DNA of 40,433 bases, taken from NCBI GenBank assembly GCA_902767365.1, contig CACXGX010000099.1:1-40433 (forward strand). Direction: 5' to 3'. The notes under the pieces were generated by a model, which was not told the DNA's origin, ran no database searches, and saw only the letters and a list, made by a program, of their open reading frames with translations. Both the position numbers and the translations under genes were made by a program. The stretch comes from an uncultured Erysipelotrichaceae bacterium. Its GTDB lineage: Bacteria; Bacillota_I; Bacilli_A; RF39; UBA660. Below, one piece after another: positions 18,172-26,627 of the stretch. Within the stretch, counting starts at the first letter, position 1. Each line of letters starts with the position of its first letter.

Positions 18172-19095
18172 TTATCTTAATCTATTAGCTATTTCTCTAA
18201 TTTTTCTAAATCTATGATTCATACCAGATTTTGTAATAACAGTATTAGTCTCTAAAGAAATTATTTTACTTAATTCAGTAAGAGAAGATTCAGGATATTT
18301 CTTTCTATATAAACAAGCTTCTTTAAGTTTATCATCTAAAAGATCCAATCCCATTTTTTCTTCAATAAGTTCAATATCTTTTAAATCTTTATTACAAGTT
18401 TCTATTATTTTATCCATGTTTGCTTGTTCACAATTATTAAGTCTATTAGTATTATTTTTTTGTTCTTTAATTATTCTAATATTTTCATAATATAATACTG
18501 CTTGAAAAGCATTTATAATCTTTAGAAAATCACTTATTTTCTCAGCTTCCTTAATATATACCATATACTTAACATCTCTAGTTATTATTTTAGAATTCAT
18601 ATCAAATTCATTCAACAATCTTTGAACAAAAACCGCTTCATGTTTATTGTCAAAACTGAATTCCAAATGGTATTGACTAGTTTTAGGATCATTAATACTT
18701 CCACGAGATAAAAAACTTCCCCTTAAATAAGCTTTTTTATCTTCTATAGAGTCAATAATATATTCTTTAGGATTTTCTATAAATAAACCATTATTATCAA
18801 AAACACTCAAATCTAAAAGAATTTCATCTATTTTATTTTTGGCAACTACTGTATATATTTTCTTCTTACTAAAATTAGCCATTTTCCTTTGCTCTAATAA
18901 CATTTCTACACCATATAATGTTTTAAACAAAAGATAAACTCTTTTTGCCACTTTGGCATTTTCAGTAGTTAACTCTATATAATTATGATTAACAAGATTA
19001 TTACTACGTATAAATCCCGATAATTCTGCCATTTTCTCAGTATTAGAAGAATCAATAGAACATATTTCATTTTTAACTATAGTTGTAAAAGACAT
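18172..19095 (-). CDS. whiA: WhiA, DNA-binding protein
   Basis: A 307-residue WhiA protein, found in nearly all Gram-positive bacteria and linked to cell division and sporulation control. The N-terminal half is the homing-endonuclease-like fold (AELSGFIRSNN, YLRGSFLSRGSINDP, YHLEFSF). The C-terminal helix-turn-helix is clear: SLTELSKIISLETNTVITKSG, then NHRFRKIREIA. The start at 19095 has GAGGTG. It lies next to clpP, a gene neighbourhood also known from Bacillus. Confidence 0.95.
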   Translation of the reverse strand: MSFTTIVKNEICSIDSSNTEKMAELSGFIRSNNLVNHNYIELTTENAKVAKRVYLLFKTLYGVEMLLEQRKMANFSKKKIYTVVAKNKIDEILLDLSVFDNNGLFIENPKEYIIDSIEDKKAYLRGSFLSRGSINDPKTSQYHLEFSFDNKHEAVFVQRLLNEFDMNSKIITRDVKYMVYIKEAEKISDFLKIINAFQAVLYYENIRIIKEQKNNTNRLNNCEQANMDKIIETCNKDLKDIELIEEKMGLDLLDDKLKEACLYRKKYPESSLTELSKIISLETNTVITKSGMNHRFRKIREIANRLR

Positions 19096-19127
19096 ACTAA
19101 CACCTCAATTACAATATTATATAACAA

Positions 19128-19147
19128 AAACCACTTTTTAGTGGTTT
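19128..19147 (-). terminator. Intrinsic terminator after the sigH run
   Basis: On the minus strand AAACCACT, a 4-base loop and AGTGGTTT with a T-run overlap the stop codon at 19138-19140, ending the transcript before whiA. Confidence 0.8.
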
Positions 19148-19776
19148 ATTTTTATAAATAAAAGTATAAGCAAAGTAATAAGTAAAGAACTACCAATCAA
19201 CAAAGGATAAAAAAGAGAGTTAATTGAAGCTGTTTTTTGATAATCCGATTCACTTTGATAATCATTATCATCACTATATAAACTACTAGCAGCAGTTTTT
19301 AAAACCTTTTTAAAGCTATTAACATTTCCCTTATTATTCAAAGCATTATCTTGTTTTTTTCTATCAATAAAATCAGAATAATATTCATAATTACTTTTAG
19401 TAAATAATTCTTCAAAATATTCTGAATAAAAACCATCAGCAGTAATTGAATTAATAATATTACCTATATTGGATAAAAACCAATCATCATTAACAACTGA
19501 AAAATCTTTAAATCCAGTACCACATGATAAATAAGTGCCAAGCATAAGTTTAGCCAAAGATTTAATATTTTCTCTTTTTTGCAATTCAAAATCATAAGGT
19601 TCTATAATATCAGAAAATCTAAAATCATCATCATATAAAATAGACTTTGAAGTTAAAAAAGATACAACCATTCCTTTATTATGAATATCTTCTAATTGTC
19701 TAGAAATTTTTTCAAAAATAAAAGATATATCCGAATCATCACTATTATATGAAAAATAATCTCCTAAATTCATCAT
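19138..19776 (-). CDS. Tail-anchored membrane protein, possible degenerate kinase lobe
   Basis: About 212 residues from ATG 19776 (or the next ATG), behind AGGTGATACT. A cytoplasmic part of about 185 residues is followed by a single C-terminal membrane segment (about 187-209) and three final residues, a tail-anchor layout. Residues 25-60 follow the order of a protein-kinase C-lobe core: LEDIHNKG, then SFLTSKSIL where HRDLKPENIL would be, then FRFSDI where the DFG strand would be; the catalytic Asp residues are missing. This suggests a pseudokinase remnant without an N-lobe. It is the last gene of the mrnC-rlmB-sigH run. The kinase resemblance is by eye and uncertain. Confidence 0.65.
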   Translation of the reverse strand: MMNLGDYFSYNSDDSDISFIFEKISRQLEDIHNKGMVVSFLTSKSILYDDDFRFSDIIEPYDFELQKRENIKSLAKLMLGTYLSCGTGFKDFSVVNDDWFLSNIGNIINSITADGFYSEYFEELFTKSNYEYYSDFIDRKKQDNALNNKGNVNSFKKVLKTAASSLYSDDNDYQSESDYQKTASINSLFYPLLIGSSLLITLLILLFIKINH

Positions 19777-19814
19777 AGTATCACCTATTATAATTGTATC
19801 ATATCTATTAAAAT

Positions 19815-20411
19815 TCAAACAAAATTGATTAATTTTTTTCTTATTTTATGTAAACGGTAATTAACATTTTTATAAGTTAAATCTAATAAAATAGATATTT
19901 CCTTTGTTGTAAAATTATTAAGTTTCAACTCATATATTAAAGAATCAATAAATTCAAGTTCATACTTAAAACTAAATAATCTATCACATTCCTTTTTAGA
20001 GTTATAATCTGTTTCCAGATTATATTCTGAAGGTAACAAGTCACCTAGAATAATATCTGAAGTATTGTTAATATTTTCATCAATTGAATATGCTTCATTT
20101 AAAATAGAATGTTTCATTCTTTTATTTGCTTTTACAATTCTTTCCATTTCCCTTTTCGCGCATAAACAAACATAAGTATAAAACATTGTATTTGACTCAT
20201 CAAAATCACTTAAAGCTCTAACTACACCATACATTCCTTCTTGATATAAATCATCAAAATCAAGACCAATATTTTTATTTTTACTTAACATTTTTTTAGC
20301 CATTTTTCCAACTAAATTTGAATATTTAGAAAAAATTGTTTCATAAGCAATATCATCATTTTCTCTAACTTGATATACAAGTTCATAATCATTTAAATTT
20401 TTATAATTCAA
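19815..20411 (-). CDS. sigH: Sigma-H type RNA polymerase sigma factor
   Basis: A 198-residue sigma-70 family protein. Region 2 shows DLYQEGMYGVVRALSDFDESN and TYVCLCAKREMERIV, the order seen in SigH/Spo0H; region 4 ends in a helix-turn-helix (FTTKEISILLDLTYKNVNYRLHKIRKKL). The position directly after mrnC and rlmB matches the Bacillus mrnC-rlmB-yacP-sigH order, which supports SigH over other sigma factors. The start is an unusual TTG at 20411, with AGGGGGAA seven bases upstream and no ATG nearby. With spo0A in the same window it forms the classical sporulation-initiation pair. Confidence 0.88.
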   Translation of the reverse strand: MNYKNLNDYELVYQVRENDDIAYETIFSKYSNLVGKMAKKMLSKNKNIGLDFDDLYQEGMYGVVRALSDFDESNTMFYTYVCLCAKREMERIVKANKRMKHSILNEAYSIDENINNTSDIILGDLLPSEYNLETDYNSKKECDRLFSFKYELEFIDSLIYELKLNNFTTKEISILLDLTYKNVNYRLHKIRKKLINFV

Positions 20412-20422
20412 ACAAATTCCCC

Positions 20423-21121
20423 CTATTTGTCTAAACTAATCACCTCATAAATCATTATTCCTGCTGCAACAGATGCGTTTAGACTATTAATTTTTCCATA
20501 CATAGGGATTTTAGCAATATAATCACATTCATTTAACACTGACTTTGAAATACCATTCCCTTCATTACCTATTACTAAAGCAATTTTTCCAGTATAGTCA
20601 ATATCACGATAATCAGTACCACCCTCTAAAGCTGTTCCAACAATCCAATAACCATTTTCTTTTAACTCACCAATAACATTTACTAAATTTGTTACTTTAG
20701 CAAGTTTAACATTTTCAAGTGCTCCAGCACTAGTTTTCATAACAGTAGAATTAACATCAACGCTTCTATCTTTAGGAATAATAATGCCACTAATACCCGC
20801 AGCTTCGCAAGTTCTAATAATTGCTCCTAAATTATGAGGATCTTCCAAATGATCTAAAATAACTAACTTAGCATCATCAATGTTTAAAAATTCTTTATAA
20901 TTTGTATAACTAAAATCATCTATATCTAAAATTATACCTTGATGAGAATATTTATCAAATTTTGAAAATCCTTTTTTATCTAGATATTCAATCTTAAAAT
21001 CATATTTTTCTATTAAAGAATTTATTTCTTTATCATCAAAATTCTTCATTAAAATAATTTTCTTAACTTTTTCAGGTTTTTGTAATACCTCTTTTGCAAC
21101 ATTTCTCCCATATACTAACAT
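20423..21121 (-). CDS. rlmB: 23S rRNA 2'-O-methyltransferase, RlmB/TrmH family
   Basis: A 232-residue SPOUT methyltransferase. The N-terminal substrate-binding domain (1-75) is followed by the knotted domain with motif 1 LEDPHNLGAIIRTCEA, motif 2 ALVIGNEGNGIS and motif 3 IPMYGKINSLNASVAAGI. In Bacillus this gene (yacO) occupies the same place. The start at 21121 has AGGAGGT and overlaps the end of mrnC by 7 bases. Confidence 0.93.
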   Translation of the reverse strand: MLVYGRNVAKEVLQKPEKVKKIILMKNFDDKEINSLIEKYDFKIEYLDKKGFSKFDKYSHQGIILDIDDFSYTNYKEFLNIDDAKLVILDHLEDPHNLGAIIRTCEAAGISGIIIPKDRSVDVNSTVMKTSAGALENVKLAKVTNLVNVIGELKENGYWIVGTALEGGTDYRDIDYTGKIALVIGNEGNGISKSVLNECDYIAKIPMYGKINSLNASVAAGIMIYEVISLDK

Positions 21122-21498
21122 ATATTACCTCCTAAAATTTTAGCCATAATTTCTTGAATCCTATTGTCTTGTCCTTCTAGTTTTAAATAACCAATTAAAG
21201 CCTCAAGAGCAGTAGCATGTTTATAAGTAATAATATCACAATTTTTAGGATGACTAACACCTTTATGATTTCTTGCTCTTTTAATTATTAACAACTCATC
21301 ATCGCTAAAATAATTCTCATTCATTAAAATTTCCAAATACTTTGCTTGATTTTTAGCACTAACATAATTAATAGATGTTTTTTGTAAATCATTTACATTA
21401 GATATCTTTTGTTCAATTAAAAATCTTCTTACATAATATTCATAAACATTATCACCTAAATATGCAAGTACCAAAACATTTACATCTAGATTATTAAT
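21115..21498 (-). CDS. mrnC: Mini-ribonuclease III
   Basis: Processes the 3' and 5' ends of 23S rRNA precursor in Bacillus. The RNase III catalytic helix is visible (LAYLGDNVYEYYVRRFLI) with KSARNQ-like VSAKNQAKYLE and RNHKGVSHPKN. The first ATG or TTG (21474) would cut off the family's conserved leading residues and has no ribosome site. Reading upstream in frame gives INNLDVNVL before VLAYLGD, matching the family N-terminus, and the only codons placed correctly behind GGAAGTG are ATT at 21501 and 21498. I therefore extend the gene to a probable ATT start. The upstream ABC gene stops at 21503, so re-initiation is plausible. Confidence 0.85.
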   Translation of the reverse strand: MNNLDVNVLVLAYLGDNVYEYYVRRFLIEQKISNVNDLQKTSINYVSAKNQAKYLEILMNENYFSDDELLIIKRARNHKGVSHPKNCDIITYKHATALEALIGYLKLEGQDNRIQEIMAKILGGNIC

Positions 21499-21502
21499 AA
21501 TA

Positions 21503-23146
21503 TCACTTCCTAACTACTGTAGACGAATTATTAGTTACATCAAGAGCCAAATCTGCCCTATCTATAATTCTCTTTGAATGAGTAACAATTACAATTGTAT
21601 GATTATTTTTCATATTCATTAATAAATCCATTAATCTTTTTTCATGTTTCTCATCAAGTACATTTATAACATCATCAATTAACAAAACTTTACTTTCACT
21701 TAATAACATTCTTACAATTACTAATAACTTTTTAGTCGATGCTGAAACTGGAGTATTATCATCCAAAATAGTATCATACCCTTTTTCAAGTTTCATTATT
21801 TCTTCGTCAAGTCCGACCAACTTACAGGTTTCTAATACTTTATCAAAATTAGGATTAATCATTAAAAAATTATCTTTTATTGAAAAATCAAAAAACATAG
21901 TTTGTCTTCTTACAGAAGATATTAAAGAATAATAATTTGTATCTTGTACATCTCTAATATCAACTCCATCAAGAGATACAATTCCCTCATGTTGTCTATT
22001 AAGTCTCAATAATAAATCAAAAATACCTACTTGAACAGTTTCATTACTACCACAAAGAACTGTAATAGAATTTTTAGGAATACTGAAACTTACACAATCA
22101 AGTATAGGATTATCTCTAAAACCATATAATACTTTGTCAAATACTATATCTCCATTAATGGATTCCTTACTAATAATAGTACTATTATTGTTTTTATTAC
22201 TGTATTCTCTTATATGATCAAACCTATTCAACGAAACGTTAACATTTCTAAACTCAACATTTAAAGTTAAAACAATCAAGAAATTATCTATTATCTTTTG
22301 ATAATAATTATATATTACCAATACCACCCCAACATCTGCATCTCCATTAATTGCTTGTATAGCAATATAAATAACAGCTAATAAACGAAATATTTCAAAT
22401 ACTAAAAGAATAGCACTATTATAACAATTAAATTTAACATTATATTTAGCATTTGCTTCTAAGTATTCTTTTCTTTTATTAGCAATAGAAGGAAAAATAT
22501 TATCAAATATATTAAAACTTTTTATTTCTTTTATTCCACCAAAATAATCATATACTGAAGAAGTTACTTTATCTAAATTTTGCTTCCTTTTTTCATTTAA
22601 CTTTTGAACTTTATTTCCTAACTTAATTGCTATAAATAACATAACAGCAGTTATTACAAACGTAAAAATAAAAACATATAAATCCAAAAAGTAAAAATAA
22701 ACAAATATTACAAAGAACTCTACTAATTGAACAACTCTAATAACACTTGCAGAAAAAAATCCTGATATTATATCAACATCAGTTATAACCATATTAGTAT
22801 ATTGACCAGGAGAAAACCTAGATAAACTAAACATCGAATTATCTTTAGTCATACTAATTGCTTGATTATTATAAAACGTAAAAATTTTATTATACAATTT
22901 ATAATATGCTACTTGATTATATCCCTCAAAAAACCTATATAAACTTGCAAGAGCAATAGAAACAACCAACATAATAATTGCCATATTTTGATCTTTTAAA
23001 GTAACAAAATTAATTGCTGAACTAAAAAGAATAGGAATAATCAAAAGTATTCCCCTCATCATAACTGAAGTAAAAGTCTTTAAGAAAAATTCCCATTTAG
23101 CAACCTTTAAAACAGTTTTTAATTCACTCCTAAATTTTGATTTCAT
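21503..23146 (-). CDS. ABC exporter-like protein with a degenerate ATPase domain
   Basis: A 547-residue half-transporter: about six membrane segments (20-285), then a nucleotide-binding domain (330-540). The domain folds like an ABC ATPase (Q-loop RRQTMFF at about 415, D-loop VLDEKH, H-loop VTHS) but its core motifs are broken. The Walker A region reads GSNETVQVG (366-374), lacking the glycines and the lysine; the LSGGQ signature is VSAST (467-471); the catalytic Glu after Walker B is Asp492. It probably cannot hydrolyse ATP alone. It begins 9 bases after the transglutaminase-like gene, with AGGGTGG. A partner half-transporter is not present in the window. Confidence 0.85.
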   Translation of the reverse strand: MKSKFRSELKTVLKVAKWEFFLKTFTSVMMRGILLIIPILFSSAINFVTLKDQNMAIIMLVVSIALASLYRFFEGYNQVAYYKLYNKIFTFYNNQAISMTKDNSMFSLSRFSPGQYTNMVITDVDIISGFFSASVIRVVQLVEFFVIFVYFYFLDLYVFIFTFVITAVMLFIAIKLGNKVQKLNEKRKQNLDKVTSSVYDYFGGIKEIKSFNIFDNIFPSIANKRKEYLEANAKYNVKFNCYNSAILLVFEIFRLLAVIYIAIQAINGDADVGVVLVIYNYYQKIIDNFLIVLTLNVEFRNVNVSLNRFDHIREYSNKNNNSTIISKESINGDIVFDKVLYGFRDNPILDCVSFSIPKNSITVLCGSNETVQVGIFDLLLRLNRQHEGIVSLDGVDIRDVQDTNYYSLISSVRRQTMFFDFSIKDNFLMINPNFDKVLETCKLVGLDEEIMKLEKGYDTILDDNTPVSASTKKLLVIVRMLLSESKVLLIDDVINVLDEKHEKRLMDLLMNMKNNHTIVIVTHSKRIIDRADLALDVTNNSSTVVRK

Positions 23147-23155
23147 AAAACCACC

Positions 23156-24544
23156 CTACTTTCTTTGTTGTATACCCAATTCTTCAATTTCAAATTGTCT
23201 ATTATAATAAACTTGAGAATCTTCAGAAACATAACCTACATATCCATTATAGTATTCTACTTTCTTTTTTAATCTTTTAGAAGATAATAAATAATTTGCT
23301 ATGGTATATCTTAAATCAACATTAGTAATATTTACTAAATCATTTTCAGTTAGTATTAAAAATCTTTTAAGAATTTTTTTATTACCTTCATAAGAAGGCT
23401 CTATCAATACATATTCATTAACTTCTTTTGTTTTAGAATCTGTTCTGTACACAATAAAATTAGTTCCATCTACCCTAGAATACCTAGAAAATTTTCTTAA
23501 TGAATCTGGTAACTTTCCTCTACTTATATTATGTTCATAATTTTGAGCAGCTTCCTTTAATATGTCAATATCTAATGCTCTTCTTATATCTCCATCTTTA
23601 TTTATAAAGAAATAATTTATCTTATCACCATTTCTAACTATATATGTTAATAATCCATCTTTTCTACCTAAATATAGATAATCAAATGATTTACCAAGAG
23701 AATTAGTAAAATGTGTCATTTCCTTACTATGTACTTCACTTGCTTTAGATATTACTTTAATATTTTTAGATAATTCTTCATCACTTAAAGCAATGGCTTG
23801 GAATACAATCTCATCACTTTCATTCACAATATCATGATACTTATTAGAGTAAAAAATTTTTCCATCTTGTCTACAAAAATATTTAAACTCACATGTTTTA
23901 TCATTTTTCTTTTCACATACATCCCAAGTAATATCGATTAAACGCATTAATCCATCTAATCTAACTGCATTCCAACTATGAGTATGAAAAATATTCTGAT
24001 AAAAACATTCAATTCCAATTCTATCCATTAATTCTTTAAAAATAATAGAAAAGCCAGAACAGCTAGATCTACCTGCTAGTAATCCATTTAACGTTTTTGC
24101 AACATCTAAATTATTTTCAAAATCAGTTTCATCTTCTCTTTGATAATGCATTGTTTCAACTATAGTTTTATAACAAAACATACATTTTTGAGATTCACTC
24201 CAAGAATAATTAATTCTTCTTTCAATACTTTCAAATATTTTTATTATATAGCACAAATTTTTTGGAGAATAGAAAGTCCTAGAAATATATGTATCAGAAT
24301 TATATTTATTTTTATTTAAATAATCATATCCACCAATAACACTAATCTTTATTTTGTCATAATTTAACGAACCAATAATATCACTATTTTGCCCCCTAGT
24401 ATTTTCAAAAATAAGAATTATTTGCCTATTAATTTTATTTAATTTATTAACATCATCTAAAGTAAGGTTTCCTCTTACAATATAACATTCACTATCTTTA
24501 AGCAAGCGAATAGATGATGTATTACATCTTTCAAATCTTGCCAT
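23156..24544 (-). CDS. Transglutaminase-like protein
   Basis: A 462-residue protein without signal peptide. A transglutaminase-like (papain-fold) core is clear: Cys162 in RSSCSGFSIIFKELMDRIGI, His189 in HTHSWNAV and Asp204 in LIDITWD, the complete triad in the usual spacing. The N-terminal 100 residues and the long C-terminal region (240-462) are not recognised; the latter may be beta-rich. It overlaps the preceding LRR-like gene by 1 base (TAATG) and is followed closely by the degenerate ABC gene. Enzymatic activity (protease, amidase or acyl transfer) is not predictable from the motif alone. Confidence 0.75.
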   Translation of the reverse strand: MARFERCNTSSIRLLKDSECYIVRGNLTLDDVNKLNKINRQIILIFENTRGQNSDIIGSLNYDKIKISVIGGYDYLNKNKYNSDTYISRTFYSPKNLCYIIKIFESIERRINYSWSESQKCMFCYKTIVETMHYQREDETDFENNLDVAKTLNGLLAGRSSCSGFSIIFKELMDRIGIECFYQNIFHTHSWNAVRLDGLMRLIDITWDVCEKKNDKTCEFKYFCRQDGKIFYSNKYHDIVNESDEIVFQAIALSDEELSKNIKVISKASEVHSKEMTHFTNSLGKSFDYLYLGRKDGLLTYIVRNGDKINYFFINKDGDIRRALDIDILKEAAQNYEHNISRGKLPDSLRKFSRYSRVDGTNFIVYRTDSKTKEVNEYVLIEPSYEGNKKILKRFLILTENDLVNITNVDLRYTIANYLLSSKRLKKKVEYYNGYVGYVSEDSQVYYNRQFEIEELGIQQRK

Positions 24545-25146
24545 TAGAAACCTACTTTCTTAGAAATAAATTGTCCATTATCTTCCATAACAACAATTTT
24601 TCTTCCACAATCATCAAATTTTAACTGATTAACTAAATATTGAGATGAAGAAATAATTAGTTCTTCAAAATTACATTCTAATAATTCATCTACATCATTT
24701 ATTTCACAATTAAATATATCTAAACTATTAACAGTACAATTATATTTTTTTAAATTAATACCTTCTAATATCAATTTTTCATAACTACCAGTTAATCTAC
24801 TAATATCAAATTCAAAATTACTTAATCTTAAAACATTAACTTTAATTTTATTAAATGATTCATATATATCTTCTACTATTTCACAATTATAAAAAGATAT
24901 TTTTTTTAAAGTTTTTAAAGAGGAAATAATATCAATAGAAGATTTATCTAACATGCAACTATCAATTGTTAAGCAAGATAAATTATTAAAATTCGTTAAA
25001 TCATTAAAATCAACAGTTAATACTTTATTATCAAAGCCTAATCTACTTAATAAAAGTGTATCAATACTATGTAGTTCATCTTCTGAAAAAGACTTTTTCT
25101 TACCATAAATACTATCTAAAACTCTAATAATACTACTAGTCTTCAC
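24544..25146 (-). CDS. Leucine-rich-repeat-like protein
   Basis: A 200-residue protein starting with GTG at 25146 behind AAGAAGGTGG. From about residue 45 it shows periodic L-x-x-L-x-I/L-x-x-C/N units (NLSCLTIDSCMLDKSS, LKKISFYNCEI, VNVLRLSNFEF, VNSLDIFNCEI, FEELIISSSQ), a leucine-rich-repeat pattern with units of 20-25 residues. No signal peptide or anchor is visible, so it probably acts in the cytoplasm as a binding partner. First gene of the seven-gene run that ends with sigH and the tail-anchored protein. Confidence 0.65.
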   Translation of the reverse strand: MKTSSIIRVLDSIYGKKKSFSEDELHSIDTLLLSRLGFDNKVLTVDFNDLTNFNNLSCLTIDSCMLDKSSIDIISSLKTLKKISFYNCEIVEDIYESFNKIKVNVLRLSNFEFDISRLTGSYEKLILEGINLKKYNCTVNSLDIFNCEINDVDELLECNFEELIISSSQYLVNQLKFDDCGRKIVVMEDNGQFISKKVGF

Positions 25147-25225
25147 GATACCACCTTCTTATCCTACTATAATTTTATCATAACAATATACTTTTTTTTC
25201 GAAAAATTGTAAAAAAAAATAAAAA

Positions 25226-25246
25226 AAGAATCCAAATAGGATTCTT
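25226..25246 (-). terminator. Intrinsic terminator of the NlpC/P60 gene
   Basis: On the minus strand AAGAATCC, a 5-base loop and GGATTCTT are followed by a T-run. Confidence 0.85.
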
Positions 25247-26336
25247 AAACTCTTCTTACACTAACTATTTTATTTCTACCGCCATTTTTCCAGTATGAAA
25301 CACTCATTGAAACTACTCCTAATCTTTTATTAGCAGCATGAACCATAGTTCCATTACCAATATAAATTGCGACATGTGTAGGAACATTATCTTTTCTATG
25401 AGACCATATAATTATATCACCAGGTTGCATATTACTTTCTGAAACAGCTTTACCTTCACTAGCAATTCCCCTTGCAGTTCTCGATAGATTCTTACCAAAT
25501 AGTCGATAAACATAACTTACAAGTCCACTACAATCAAATCCAACTTTTGGATTACTAGCAGCATACACATATTTAGAACCAACTAATGACTTAGCAGCAT
25601 TAACTACAGAAGATGTATCAACTGTAGCAGGTCCACTATAATTACCTTTTGCAATAGTAGCAGATAAATTAGTGTTTTTAACTTGTTGAACTTTAGGTTT
25701 TGGTTTAGCAATTACTTTAATATTATAACTACTAACCGTTTCATTATTATTATTATCAACAGCCTTAACTGTTACTTTATATGTCCCAATTTTATTCTTA
25801 ACAAAATTACTTGTTATAGTATAATATCCATTTTCATTAATTTCTGGTGCTTTATCTACATAAGATATATCACCATCTACTTCATCTTTAATAGATTGAA
25901 TATTATTTTTATAAGCATATGTATTCCCTACATATAGCGTAATAGTATCTTTTTTAAACTTAATAATTGGTTTTTTTGTATCTTTTACTTCAACTTCAAT
26001 TAAAATTTCTTTACTAACATCATCTTTAGTAATTTCATATTTCAGTTTATGAACACCAACAACAGAAGTATCAACTTCTTTTGTATAATTACTAATGACA
26101 CCATTTTCTTGTTTAGCAACAAAGTTAATAGCATCATAATTATCAGTTCCATATTCCAATACTTTAGTTTTTGTAAAAGCAATATTCAATGCATCATATA
26201 ATTGTTCTTTTCTAAATTCATCATATTGTTCATAACCAACAAAACCACAAATAATAGATATAAACATCATATTAGCAATTAAATTCATTTTCTTATATTT
26301 CGCCCCTCCATTGGAGGTCGACACTGTATCCTTCAT
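25245..26336 (-). CDS. Secreted NlpC/P60 peptidoglycan hydrolase with Ig-like domains
   Basis: A 363-residue cell-wall hydrolase. Residues 18-35 form a membrane/signal segment. Two bacterial Ig-like (DUF5011-type) regions follow (about 60-210), recognised by VEVKDTKKPIIKFKKD and VKAVDNNNNETVSSY. A Pro/Lys linker leads to the NlpC/P60 domain (240-360) with catalytic Cys269 (FDCSGLVSYVYRLFG), His321 (PTHVAIYIG) and His333 (MVHAANKR). Cleaves bonds in the peptide stem, typically gamma-D-Glu to the diamino acid. The start has AAAAGGTGG. A good promoter is placed upstream; I found no c-di-AMP riboswitch motif in the leader. Monocistronic. Confidence 0.93.
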   Translation of the reverse strand: MKDTVSTSNGGAKYKKMNLIANMMFISIICGFVGYEQYDEFRKEQLYDALNIAFTKTKVLEYGTDNYDAINFVAKQENGVISNYTKEVDTSVVGVHKLKYEITKDDVSKEILIEVEVKDTKKPIIKFKKDTITLYVGNTYAYKNNIQSIKDEVDGDISYVDKAPEINENGYYTITSNFVKNKIGTYKVTVKAVDNNNNETVSSYNIKVIAKPKPKVQQVKNTNLSATIAKGNYSGPATVDTSSVVNAAKSLVGSKYVYAASNPKVGFDCSGLVSYVYRLFGKNLSRTARGIASEGKAVSESNMQPGDIIIWSHRKDNVPTHVAIYIGNGTMVHAANKRLGVVSMSVSYWKNGGRNKIVSVRRV

Positions 26337-26373
26337 AAATAAATTCCACCTTTTAAAATTGTGTTCTTTTTTT

Positions 26374-26383
26374 TGTGCGCACG
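26374..26383. promoter_or_regulatory. GC-rich perfect palindrome near the NlpC/P60 transcription start
   Basis: TGTGCGCACG carries the 8-base palindrome GTGCGCAC within about 15 bases of the -10 hexamer, in an otherwise AT-only leader. Such a position suits an operator, but a single site proves nothing. Confidence 0.25.
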
Positions 26384-26389
26384 CCTATT

Positions 26390-26418
26390 ATTGTAATATA
26401 TTTTTTTTAAAAATGCAA
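26390..26418 (-). promoter_or_regulatory. Sigma-A promoter of the NlpC/P60 gene
   Basis: On the minus strand TTGCAT (26413-26418), a 17-base spacer and TACAAT (26390-26395). Transcription would start about 45 bases before the start codon. Confidence 0.65.
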
Positions 26419-26607
26419 ATTTTAATTTCTAAGTTGAAACAAAATCCTTATTTTATATAGAAAAAAAATATTACACTACACACAAATTACAACAACATTT
26501 AACAACAGGTAAATTTATATTTTTAGTCCACATCATTCCTATCAAATAATTCTAAATTATAGAATTATCTATTTAAGTATATTTATTTAAATTTAAAATA
26601 TTAAAAA

Positions 26608-26627
26608 AAAGATAACAATGTATCTTT
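26608..26627 (-). terminator. Terminator of the decayed NlpC/P60 gene
   Basis: On the minus strand AAAGATA, a 6-base loop and TATCTTT run into a T-run. Confidence 0.7.

Noticed and set aside
21503..25146. Lasso-peptide type cluster (transglutaminase-like enzyme plus ABC protein)
   Set aside because: No asparagine-synthetase-like cyclase or precursor peptide is present, and the ABC protein is degenerate.
26337..26600. c-di-AMP (ydaO) riboswitch before the NlpC/P60 gene
   Set aside because: Such hydrolase genes often have one, but the predicted leader is only about 45 bases and shows no matching conserved blocks.
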